NCBI RefSeq assembly: GCF_016862115.1
Contig: NZ_BOMI01000066.1
Span: forward strand, 1 to 64,000
Reading direction: 5' to 3'
Origin: Paractinoplanes deccanensis
GTDB lineage: Bacteria; Actinomycetota; Actinomycetes; Mycobacteriales; Micromonosporaceae
Length of the DNA stretch: 64,000 nucleotides
Shown here: positions 1 to 7,370 of the stretch, piece by piece
How the letters are laid out: each line of letters begins with the position of its first letter
Numbering within the stretch: position 1 is the first letter of the stretch
Program-made: the position numbers and the translations under genes
Notes under the pieces: generated by a model
What the model saw: only the letters and a program-made list of their open reading frames with translations
Database searches by the model: none
Told to the model about the DNA's origin: nothing

Positions 1-45
1 TCTACTGTCGTTTCCGGGGCGTATTCGGGCTGCACCATAAAGGGT

Positions 46-72
46 CCGCCGGCCCGATGAACGGGCCGGCGG
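46..72 (-). terminator. Hairpin downstream of the siderophore-interacting protein gene
   Basis: A perfect 11-bp GC-rich stem (CCGCCGGCCCG with its complement) and a 5-nt loop lie 14 bp past the stop of the minus-strand gene. There is no clear T-tract, as is common in actinomycetes. The terminator role is inferred from structure and position. Confidence 0.7.
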
Positions 73-86
73 AATTGGCAGCGGGT

Positions 87-1010
87 CTAGTTGGCTTCGG
101 CCTTGCCCTGGCGCCAGTAGCCCATGAAGGCGACAGAGTGGCGGTCGACGCCGCACTCGGAGACCAGGTGGCGGCGGATGGTCTTGATGGCGGCTGCCTC
201 GCCGGCCAGCCAGGCGTAGAAGCGGCCGGCCTCGGTGACGGGCTCCGGGACCTCCCACAGGATGTCGTGGTCCACGTCGACGTCCTCGAGGTCCGGGTCC
301 GGTGTGCCGGCGACGTCGCCGAGGATGCGGCGGGTGGCAGCCCGTACGGCGGGGATAAGCTTCTCGCCCTGGGCGGCGCCGTTGCGGGGGAGCCAGGTGA
401 CGCGGACGTTGGCGGGCGCCACCAGGTCGAGCTGGTCGCCGGTCTCGGGCACCTCGAGCAGGGCCTCGCCGCGGGCGTCGGCGGGAAGCTTCTCGAGGAT
501 CGCGGCGATGGCGGGCACGGCGGTCTCGTCGCCGCCCAGCAGCAGGCAGTCGGTGTGGGCCGGCGGGTGGAAGTCGATGCCGCCGTGCACGCCCGCGAAG
601 TCGGCGTTCGGGCCCATCAGGTACGCGACGTCGCCCGGGCGGGCCTCGGCGGCGAACTTCGAGGCCGGGCCGGTGCTGCCGTGCAGGACCATGTCGACGT
701 CGACCTCGCGCAGCTCCGGGCGGACGTGGCGGATCGTGTACGTCCTGATCGGATTGCGGTGTGCGGCCGGCAGGTCACGCCACGCCGTGTACCACTCGGC
801 GCCGGTCGGCAGGTGGTCGAAACCCACCTGCGGGAGCGGGGTCAGGATCTTGATCCGCTGGTCGTAGCCGTTGTCGGCGAACCTGTCCAGGTCGTCGCCG
901 GTGAAGGTGATCCGCACGAAGCTGGGACTCAAGCGGTGAACCTTCCGCACCTCGACGGCGAAGAACCGCCACGAGAGCACGGCCTCAGTCTGCTCGGCAG
1001 TCTGGGTCAC
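87..1010 (-). CDS. Siderophore-interacting protein (FAD-dependent ferric reductase family)
   Basis: This 307-residue protein has the layout of the ViuB/SIP family. An N-terminal FAD-binding beta-barrel carries the RTYTIR motif at about residues 89-94, matching the family R-x-Y-S/T flavin motif. A C-terminal NAD(P)H-type domain contains AWLAGEAA and ends in GYWRQGK. The family releases iron from imported ferric siderophores in the cytoplasm by reduction. The start is GTG with a GGGAGG ribosome site just upstream. An iron box 45 bp before the start implies repression by a DtxR/IdeR-type regulator when iron is sufficient. No siderophore synthesis or uptake gene is visible in the window, so it may serve a locus elsewhere. 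The family call is secure; the substrate is unknown. Confidence 0.9.
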   Translation of the reverse strand: MTQTAEQTEAVLSWRFFAVEVRKVHRLSPSFVRITFTGDDLDRFADNGYDQRIKILTPLPQVGFDHLPTGAEWYTAWRDLPAAHRNPIRTYTIRHVRPELREVDVDMVLHGSTGPASKFAAEARPGDVAYLMGPNADFAGVHGGIDFHPPAHTDCLLLGGDETAVPAIAAILEKLPADARGEALLEVPETGDQLDLVAPANVRVTWLPRNGAAQGEKLIPAVRAATRRILGDVAGTPDPDLEDVDVDHDILWEVPEPVTEAGRFYAWLAGEAAAIKTIRRHLVSECGVDRHSVAFMGYWRQGKAEAN

Positions 1011-1054
1011 GGGGAGCCTCCCTGAGACACGCTCGGACCCGACTCGGCCCGGCT

Positions 1055-1073
1055 TAAGGTATGGCTAACCTAA
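1055..1073 (-). promoter_or_regulatory. Iron box (DtxR/IdeR/DmdR-type operator)
   Basis: On the minus strand the site reads TTAGGTTAGCCATACCTTA. It agrees with the 19-bp consensus TTAGGTTAGGCTAACCTAA at 15 of 19 positions, including the whole left half. It lies 45 bp upstream of the siderophore-interacting protein start, where a repressor would block the promoter. The binding itself is inferred. Confidence 0.8.
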
Positions 1074-1181
1074 CCTGAACCTCCCGAACGCCACCACCCA
1101 CCCCCACCCACTATGAAAAGTCGCGGATCGCAGCCCCATCGGCTCGGGCGTTCCACGGGCGCCTCGGCACGCTCGCGGTCG

Positions 1182-1367
1182 GTGCCGGGTGTGGTCCCCT
1201 GCGGAGAAGCGCCGGGTGTGGTCCCTGCGGAGAAGCGCCGGGTGTGGTCCCTGCGGAGAAGCGCCGGGCGTGGTCCCTGCGGAAGAGCGCCGGGCGTGGT
1301 TCCCCGCGGAAGAGCGCCGGGCGTGGTTTCCCGCGGAAGAGCGCCGAGTGTGATCCCCCGCGGAAGA
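1182..1367. repeat. Intergenic tandem array, about seven copies of a 26-27 bp unit
   Basis: The unit begins GCGCCGGGTGTGGTCCC and ends GCGGAGAA or GCGGAAGA. Copies start near 1182, 1209, 1235, 1261, 1287, 1314 and 1341. The first three end GGAGAA and the last four end GGAAGA, so the array changes gradually along its length. It fills much of the 376-bp gap between two minus-strand genes. Frames across it stay open on both strands, but only because of the composition; no ribosome site or protein family supports coding. Confidence 0.85.
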
Positions 1368-1386
1368 GCGACGCTGGGCGGGGCCG

Positions 1387-3303
1387 TCAGGACTCCTCGG
1401 TGCGCTTCTGGTCGGCGGTGACCTTGGCCTGCACACGGGCCGACGCCTCGGCCGCGGCGGCGGAGGTGTAGACGCGAGGCTTCGGGACGGCGGCCTTGGC
1501 GGTCACTGGCGGGGGGCCGTAACCGACCGGCGGCGCCGATGTCGGCTGGGCGGGGGAGGAAGCGGCCGCGGACGGCGACGGGTCACTCGACGGGGCGGGC
1601 GCCTGCGCGGGTGGCTGAGGAGCGGCAGGCCCGCCACGAGACGGCCGGGCGAAGGCGGGACCGGTGGCAGTGGCCGGGCGAGCGGGAGCGGCGGAAGGGC
1701 CGGCGGCGGCTGACGGCTGCGCCGAGAACGTGCCTGGGGTAGTGGGCGGCTGTGCCGAGGGCGTGCCTGGGGCGGTGGGCGGCTGTGCCGAGGGCGTGCC
1801 TGGGGCGGTCAGCGGTCGTGCGGAGGGTGGCCCCGGTGTGGTCGGTGGACGTGCGGACGGCGTGCCCGGGGTGGTCGGCTGCAGGGGGGTTGGGGTGCCT
1901 GCGCCGGACAAGGGGTGAGCCAGGGCGGCCAAGCCCGGGGCGGGCTGGGGAGCCGGGGCGGGCTGGTCGGTGGAGGGGTGACCTAGGGAGACCGGGGCGG
2001 GGGCGCGGCCGGCTCGGGTGCGGGGGATCAGGCCGCCGTCGCGTTCCGGGACGCCGATGAGGACGGCGGCCACGGCGCCGGCGGTGGCGGCGGTGAGCTC
2101 GTGGGCGGCGCGGCGGGCCGTGGCGCGGGTCAGGCGGTCGTAGTCGGCCACCAGCAGGACCAAGTCACTGAGCGCGGCCAAGGCCACGGCGTCGGCCACG
2201 TGCAGGGCGGGGGCCGAGTCGAGGACGATGACGTCGCAGTCGTTCTTCAGCTCGCGGAGCATCTCGCTGAACGAGGCGGCCAGCAGGTCGGGAGCGCCCT
2301 CCTGGTCGGGGCCGGCGGCCATCAGGCGCAGCCGGGGCACCGGGCCGTCCAGCAGGGCCGAGGCGCCGGAGATGTCGCCGGTGAGCAGGCCGGTCAGGCC
2401 GCGGTCGCGGGAGAGCTCGAACATGTGGTGCAGGACCGGGCCGCGGACGTCGGTGTCGATCAGCACGACCTCGCGACCGGACTGGGCGAGGACGATGGCC
2501 AGGTTGGCGGCCGTGGTGCTGCGGCCCTCGCCCTCGTGGGCGCTGGTGACCAGCACGGTCGCGGGACCTTCGAGGCGCGGCTCCAGGCGGGCGCGCAGGT
2601 AGCGGTACGACTCGGCGTCGGCCGAAGCGGGCGAGCGGAGCAGCACGGGCAACGGCGCGCCCGGCCCGTGCGAGCGGCGCGCCCGCGGAATGGTGGCGAG
2701 GACGGGCAGCCCGGTCAGCTGCTCGAAGTGGACCCGGCCGCGAACCCGGTGACGGCCGCGGACGGCGGCGACGATCAGCCCGGTCAGCAGGCCGACGGCG
2801 GCGCCGATCACCACGTACGCCCACGGGGGTAGCCATGTCACCCGCGTCGCGGTGGCGGCGGGAGTCACGAGGGAGGCGGCGATGCCGTATTGGCCGGTGC
2901 TCGCGTTCCGGTACGAGACGTACTGCCCGGCCACGGCCTGAGCGCGCGTGCGGGCCGTCGCCGCGCTCGTCGCCTCGTACCCGATGGTCAATGATGTCCC
3001 GGCCCGGGCGGGAGTGACGCGCAGTCCGTCCGCGAGCGCCTGCCGGCTGACCCCGAGGCCCGTGGCGGCCGGGCGCAGCACGGCGGCCGAACGAACGATC
3101 TCGCTCTCCGTGTCGGGATCGGCGGGGACGGGCGTGATGTTGGTGCGCAGGCGGGGCTCCACCACCACGGTCGCCTCGGCACGGTAGCGCTGCGGCTCGA
3201 GAAGGCTCAGCCCGTACGCGGCGGCCGCGAACGCCAAGGTCAGCAGAAGGATCAACCAGCCGTGGCCGCGCAGCAGCCGCCTGGGCTCGCTCTTCGTCGT
3301 CAT
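1387..3303 (-). CDS. Wzz/BY-kinase-like polysaccharide chain-length protein with altered P-loop
   Basis: The protein (638 residues from ATG 3303) has a short cytoplasmic N-terminus, a membrane segment at about 16-34, an extracytoplasmic Wzz-like part, and a second membrane segment at about 162-181. A MinD/BY-kinase ATPase domain follows. Its P-loop reads SAHEGEGRST (254-263), so the usual lysine is arginine 261. Walker A' (LIDTD, about 281-285) and Walker B (VIVLDSAP, about 358-365) are present. From about residue 430 the tail is a Pro/Ala/Thr-rich repeat (TPGTPSA-like), and the tyrosine cluster typical of BY-kinases is missing. Relatives control export and chain length of surface polysaccharides. 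The lysine loss and missing tyrosines suggest a structural or ATP-sensing role rather than autokinase activity. The ATG at 3303 has GGGAGGG nine bases upstream; an ATG at 3324 is possible. No polysaccharide genes adjoin it. Confidence 0.8.
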   Translation of the reverse strand: MTTKSEPRRLLRGHGWLILLLTLAFAAAAYGLSLLEPQRYRAEATVVVEPRLRTNITPVPADPDTESEIVRSAAVLRPAATGLGVSRQALADGLRVTPARAGTSLTIGYEATSAATARTRAQAVAGQYVSYRNASTGQYGIAASLVTPAATATRVTWLPPWAYVVIGAAVGLLTGLIVAAVRGRHRVRGRVHFEQLTGLPVLATIPRARRSHGPGAPLPVLLRSPASADAESYRYLRARLEPRLEGPATVLVTSAHEGEGRSTTAANLAIVLAQSGREVVLIDTDVRGPVLHHMFELSRDRGLTGLLTGDISGASALLDGPVPRLRLMAAGPDQEGAPDLLAASFSEMLRELKNDCDVIVLDSAPALHVADAVALAALSDLVLLVADYDRLTRATARRAAHELTAATAGAVAAVLIGVPERDGGLIPRTRAGRAPAPVSLGHPSTDQPAPAPQPAPGLAALAHPLSGAGTPTPLQPTTPGTPSARPPTTPGPPSARPLTAPGTPSAQPPTAPGTPSAQPPTTPGTFSAQPSAAAGPSAAPARPATATGPAFARPSRGGPAAPQPPAQAPAPSSDPSPSAAASSPAQPTSAPPVGYGPPPVTAKAAVPKPRVYTSAAAAEASARVQAKVTADQKRTEES

Positions 3304-3488
3304 CCGGGCCGTCCCTCCCGTCATGCCGCCTCGATCGTGAGCGTAGAACCGCCGGTTACGGATCGCTACCGCAAATGACGAGACCCGACATCCCCAAAGG
3401 ATGACTTCAAGGGGTACGGTGAGCGCTAGGTGTGCCGGGAAGTCTGGTCGGCGGTCATCGATTGACGTCGACTGGAAGGTTTCCCGTG

Positions 3489-4382
3489 ATGACTGTTCCC
3501 GCGCTGCGCGCTGTCCAGCTGACCAAGCGGTACGGCCGCCTCACCGCCCTCGACGAACTGACCCTCGACGTGGAGCCGGGCGAGGTGTTCGGGTTCCTCG
3601 GGCCGAACGGCGCCGGCAAGTCCACCACCATCCGGCTGCTGCTGGGCCTCGCCCGGCCCAACGCCGGGCGTGCCGAGGTCTTCGGCGTCGACGCGGCCGA
3701 CGTCGCCACCGCCCACCGCTCGGTGGCATACGTTCCGGCCGACGTCGCCCTGTGGCCGCAGCTGACCGGGGCGGAGATCCTGCACCTCCAGGCGCGCACC
3801 GGCGCGGGCGTCGACGAGGGCTATCGCGACGAGCTGGTACGCCGGTTCGAGCTCGACGTGACGAAACCCGCGCGCACCTATTCGACCGGCAACCGGCAGA
3901 AGGTCGCGCTGATCGCCGCGTTCGCCACCCGCGCGCCGCTGCTCGTGCTCGACGAGCCCACCAGCGGCCTCGACCCGCTGATGGAACGCGAGTTCCGGGC
4001 CGCCGTCGCGCAGGCACGCGAGCGGGGACAGACGGTGTTCCTCAGCTCGCACCACCTCGACGAGGTGGAGGCGGTCTGCGACCGGGTCGGCATCCTGCGC
4101 GCCGGCCGGCTCGCCGAGGTCGCCACCATCGGCCGGCTCCGCGGCATGCACCGGTCGGAGGTCACGGTCGCCTATCCCGGCGCCGCGCCGGACCTGGCGG
4201 CGGTCCCCGGCGTCGAGACGATCGAACCCGCCGGTGCCGGCCGGTTGCGCTTCACCCTCACCGGTCCACCCGCGCCCGTCCTGCGAGCACTGGCCGCGGC
4301 GGGCGTCACCGCTTTGTCCGTACGGGAACCCAGCCTTGAAGAGATCTTCCTCGACTACTACGGCGCCGAGGCGACCCGATGA
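3489..4382 (+). CDS. ABC exporter ATP-binding subunit
   Basis: This 297-residue nucleotide-binding subunit has Walker A GPNGAGKST (38-46), the signature YSTGNRQKV (131-139, the non-canonical form usual in ABC-2 exporters), Walker B LLVLDEP (151-157) and an H-loop histidine near 188. The last 90 residues form the extra C-terminal domain seen in drug-exporter ATPases. The chosen ATG has GGAAGG ten bases upstream; an in-frame GTG at 3432 lacks this support. The stop overlaps the start of the permease gene (ATGA), so the two are translationally coupled. Together they should form an ABC-2 exporter of an antibiotic, lipid or other hydrophobic compound. The substrate cannot be told from sequence. 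Confidence 0.92.
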   Translation: MTVPALRAVQLTKRYGRLTALDELTLDVEPGEVFGFLGPNGAGKSTTIRLLLGLARPNAGRAEVFGVDAADVATAHRSVAYVPADVALWPQLTGAEILHLQARTGAGVDEGYRDELVRRFELDVTKPARTYSTGNRQKVALIAAFATRAPLLVLDEPTSGLDPLMEREFRAAVAQARERGQTVFLSSHHLDEVEAVCDRVGILRAGRLAEVATIGRLRGMHRSEVTVAYPGAAPDLAAVPGVETIEPAGAGRLRFTLTGPPAPVLRALAAAGVTALSVREPSLEEIFLDYYGAEATR

Positions 4383-6013
4383 GCGCCGGCGCCCTCACCG
4401 TCGCCACCGTCGCGCCCGAGGCCTCGCCGAGGCCCGGCCGCGCGGTCAGCGGGCTCGCGCTCCGGCAGATCCGGCGCAGCGGCCTCGTCACCGCCGTCCT
4501 CGCCGCCGGCATGACGGCTCTGGTCGTGTCGACGTACGAGCAGGTCATGGCCGACCCGGCCGCCGTGCGCGGCCTCCAGGCGCTGGCCGGCAACGCGGCC
4601 ATCCGCACGCTGTTCGGCGAGCCGTCCGGTCTGGACACGGCGGGCGGATTCACCGTGTGGCGGATCGGCACCGTCACGGCGGTCCTGCTGGCCGCCTGGT
4701 CCATCCTGGCCACCACCCGCATCACCCGCGGCGAGGAGGACGCCGGCCGGTGGGACGTGCTGCTCGCCGGCCGGGTCCCGCTGCGCGAGGCCGTGACGCG
4801 TCACCTGGCCGTGGCGATGATCGTGCCGGTCGCCGCCGGTCTCGCCATCGGCGCCGTGCTGCTGGCCGCGGGCACGCCCCTGGCCGGTACGGCGGTGCAC
4901 AGCGTCGGCACCGCGGCCCTGGGCCTGTTCTTCGTCGCGGCGGCCGCCCTGGCCGCGCAGGTCTTCCCGGCGCGCAGCCTCGCCACGGGCGCCGCGTTCG
5001 CCCTGCTCGGCGTCGGCCTGCTGGCCCGCATGGTGGGCGACGGCGTCACCGAGCTGGGCTGGCTGCGCTGGCTGTCGCCGTTCGGCCTGCTCGCGCTCGG
5101 CGGCCCGTACGTGCACGACCGCGCCCTGCCCGTGGCGGTGTTGATCGCCGTGACGGCCGCGGTCACCGTCGCGGCCCGGCTGGCGGCGGGCCACCGCGAG
5201 GTCCGCGGCGCCCTGGTGCGTTCCCGGACCGGCCGCGCCGCCCGGCTGGGGCTGCTGGGCAGCGTCGAGGCGTTCGCCGTACGCCGGGTGCTGCGGCCCC
5301 TGACCGGCTGGACGCTCGGCGTCGGCGCCTACTACCTGCTGATCGGCCTCACCGCGGTCTCCGTGACGGCGTTCCTGGCCGACAACGCCGGCCTCGCCGA
5401 CCAGGCCGAGCAGGCCGGCTTCGCGAGCCTGCGCAGCATCGCCGGATTCACCGCCACCCTGTTCGCCGTCCTGGCCATGCCGGCCGGCGTCTTCGCGGCG
5501 ACGCGGCTGGGCGCCTTCGTCGCGGCCGAGAACGACCGCCGCCTCACCTCGCTGATGGCCCAGCCGATCTCCCGAGCCCGCCTGATCGGCGCGGAAACCA
5601 TCGCCACAGCCGCGGCCGCCACCATGCTCGTCACCGCCGCCGGCCTGGCCGTCTGGGCCGGCGCGGCAACCACCGGCGGCTATCTCCCACTGCTGGCGGC
5701 GCTGCGAGGAGCGTGGAACGTCCTGCCGATCGGCCTGCTCAGCCTGGGCGCGGCCGTCCTCGCCGCCGGCTGGGCACCCCGCTGGACCGGCATCATCGGC
5801 GCCCTGCCCTCGGTCGGCGGCTTCCTCCTCCTGGTGATCGCCGACAGCATCGCGGCTCCCCGATGGCTCCACGCGATCAGCCCGTTCGACCACCTGGCAC
5901 CCGTGCCCTTGACCACGGTCAACTGGACCCCCACAACGGTGATGACCGCCGCGGCGCTCCTGCTGATCACCGCCGGCGCGGCCGGATACCAGCGCCGAGA
6001 CCTGGCCGCCTGA
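4379..6013 (+). CDS. ABC-2 type exporter permease (polyketide/antibiotic exporter-like)
   Basis: This 544-residue integral membrane protein has roughly twelve hydrophobic segments in two similar halves. The first runs to about residue 280, and the second begins after a polar linker with FAVRRVLRPL. The two-half layout is typical of actinobacterial "exporter of polyketide antibiotics" permeases, which pair with a single ATPase gene. It overlaps the ATPase gene by four bases and is followed by a strong hairpin, so the two genes form a complete transcription unit. The substrate is unknown; self-resistance or lipid export are both possible. Confidence 0.88.
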   Translation: MSAGALTVATVAPEASPRPGRAVSGLALRQIRRSGLVTAVLAAGMTALVVSTYEQVMADPAAVRGLQALAGNAAIRTLFGEPSGLDTAGGFTVWRIGTVTAVLLAAWSILATTRITRGEEDAGRWDVLLAGRVPLREAVTRHLAVAMIVPVAAGLAIGAVLLAAGTPLAGTAVHSVGTAALGLFFVAAAALAAQVFPARSLATGAAFALLGVGLLARMVGDGVTELGWLRWLSPFGLLALGGPYVHDRALPVAVLIAVTAAVTVAARLAAGHREVRGALVRSRTGRAARLGLLGSVEAFAVRRVLRPLTGWTLGVGAYYLLIGLTAVSVTAFLADNAGLADQAEQAGFASLRSIAGFTATLFAVLAMPAGVFAATRLGAFVAAENDRRLTSLMAQPISRARLIGAETIATAAAATMLVTAAGLAVWAGAATTGGYLPLLAALRGAWNVLPIGLLSLGAAVLAAGWAPRWTGIIGALPSVGGFLLLVIADSIAAPRWLHAISPFDHLAPVPLTTVNWTPTTVMTAAALLLITAGAAGYQRRDLAA

Positions 6014-6021
6014 CCAAGTGA

Positions 6022-6062
6022 GGCGTCCCGTGCGGCTCGATCGCTGAGCCACACGGGACGCC
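6022..6062 (+). terminator. Terminator hairpin after the ABC exporter operon
   Basis: GGCGTCCCGTG pairs with CACGGGACGCC, continued inward by GGCTC/GAGCC after one mismatch. This gives 16 paired bases and a 7-nt loop, beginning 8 bp after the permease stop. Confidence 0.8.
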
Positions 6063-6270
6063 CCGGCCGTCTCCGCGTGGCGCCTGCTGAGAGGCGCCAC
6101 CGCGGCGGGTCGTCTTTCTGGGGCGTGCTCCGGGAGGCGTTCGCTTACCGGCCCGCCTTTCGCGGTTCTCCGACCGTCTCCTGTGGAGTGTCTGCTGCCG
6201 GGCGCTCCTTCAGGACGTCTGTTGCGTGACGTTCCTTCCCGGCGTCTGCTGCGGCGCGTCCTTTGCCGGC

Positions 6271-6397
6271 GCCTGCTGCCGGGTGCCTCCTGCCGGGTGC
6301 CTCCTGCCGGGTGCCTCCTGCCGGGTGCCTCCTGCCGGGCGCCTCCTGCCGGGCGCCTCCTGCCGGGCGCCTTCTGCCGGGCGCCTTCTGCCCGGGC
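6271..6397. repeat. Tandem array of nine 14-bp units
   Basis: The unit is GCCTCCTGCCGGGT, drifting to GCCTCCTGCCGGGC and then GCCTTCTGCCGGGC toward the right end. Nine head-to-tail copies start at 6271 and follow every 14 bases. The 14-bp period is not a multiple of three, so the array is unlikely to be maintained as coding sequence. Each unit contains CTGCCGGG, giving regularly spaced pyrimidine/purine asymmetry. Confidence 0.88.
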
Positions 6398-6404
6398 GCT
6401 TCTT

Positions 6405-6729
6405 CTCTCCCGAGCCTTCCCCGTGCCCTTCTCTCCGGCTCGCCTTCAACCCGAGACCTCTCCTTGTAGCCCTACCTTCGAGGTGGCACCGACCTCGCAG
6501 AGCCCATGGCCTGAAGCGTTTCAAGAGCCGCATGCCGGTGTGGTTGGGGATAGGCGGCATGGTTGGAGAGCCGGCGTCTGTGGCTACGGCTTCTTCTGCC
6601 GCGCCTTCTCGAAGCGCTTCCCTCCGGGCCGCCCTTTACCCGAGGCCTTTCCTTGTGGCGCCACCTATGACGTGGCATCGACGCCGCAGAACCCATCGCC
6701 TGAAGCGTTTCAAGAGTGGGTGTGTGGAC
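6405..6729. repeat. Diverged direct duplication, two copies of about 130 bp
   Basis: The stretch 6405-6537 is partly repeated at 6600-6729. The strongest match is GCCTGAAGCGTTTCAAGAG, identical in both copies (6509-6527 and 6698-6716). The preceding bases, reading roughly GTGGCA-CGAC-CCGCAGA-CCCAT, also align with scattered differences. Each copy carries GAAGCGTTTC, one base from the GAAGCGCTTC core of the sugar operators nearby. The second copy also has an exact GAAGCGCTTC at 6611-6620. Confidence 0.65.
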
Positions 6730-6819
6730 GCCGTGACGTAGGGGTCGGCGCAGTGCAGCGGCCGTCGGTCGCGGCCGTGGCGGATGGGGTGGCGGGCCGG
6801 CGCCTTCGTCGGCGCGACC

Positions 6820-6945
6820 CGTCGGCACGGCAGCGTCGCCCGTCGGTGCCGCAGCGTCGCCCGTCGGCACGGCAGCGTCGCCCGTCGGCACGGCAGCGTC
6901 GCCCGTCGGCACGGCAGCGTCGCCCGTCGGTGCCGCAACGTCATG
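6820..6945. repeat. Tandem array of six 21-bp units
   Basis: The unit is CGTCGGCACGGCAGCGTCGCC. Copies start at 6820, 6841, 6862, 6883, 6904 and 6925. The second carries the variant GTGCCG, and the sixth combines that variant with further decay at its end. The period is divisible by three, so frames stay open (RRHGSVA on one strand, PTGDAAV on the other), but no start signal or family supports a protein. Confidence 0.85.
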
Positions 6946-7234
6946 CCGGCGTGGCCGGGGGTAGGCGGCGTGGTTCCGGAGTTGAGGGCTGTGGCCACGG
7001 GACAGCGGTTGAGACGGCGAACTGACGGGTGGCTACCGGGGGCCCGGGGGAGCGGCCCAGTTCGACGGACGGGCGGGTGGGGCGGCGGCAGAGCAGGCGA
7101 GCTGAAGAGCGGGCCGGTGCGGCAAAAAAGGCAGAGCAGCCGCGGTGAAGGGCCGGCGGGTACGGCAGCCGGGCGCGCAGCGGCACCGAGGCGAGGGGCC
7201 GCCGCCATGTTTCCGGGGGATTTCGGCTCGGGTG

Positions 7235-7295
7235 TGGACAGGTGTTCTGGAGACATCTAGGGTGAGCGATACCGCCGACAATCGAAGCGCTTCGA
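7235..7295 (+). promoter_or_regulatory. Promoter and LacI-type operator of the GH3 gene
   Basis: A -35-like TGGACA (7235-7240) and a -10-like TAGGGT (7258-7263) are separated by 17 bp. Downstream at 7282-7295 lies the perfect palindrome TCGAAGCGCTTCGA with the central CG typical of LacI-family operators. It would sit about 13 bp past the predicted transcription start, so a bound repressor would block elongation. The same arrangement occurs before the sugar importer operon. The regulator encoded at 10338 is the natural candidate to bind it. Confidence 0.75.
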
Positions 7296-7370
7296 CGATG
7301 AGATCTGCTGGGGCTGAGCAGGTCGTTTCGCCGTTCCCGGAAAGCCATCCTTCGATGAGGAGAATCGCCC

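Larger units (their letters stand above)
6063..7234. other. Gene-free 1.2 kb region rich in repeats
   Basis: I see no supportable gene between the exporter operon and the GH3 promoter. Long open frames occur on both strands, but they coincide with tandem repeats and GC-rich DNA, have no convincing ribosome site, and match no family I recognise. The region holds a 14-bp tandem array, a diverged duplication of about 130 bp, and a 21-bp array. Three copies of a GAAGCG(C/T)TTC motif resembling the downstream LacI-type operator lie at 6513, 6611 and 6702. Confidence 0.6.

Noticed and set aside
6784..7260. Plus-strand open frame covering the 21-bp array
   Set aside because: No ribosome site, repeat-derived peptide only, and it runs into the GH3 promoter region.
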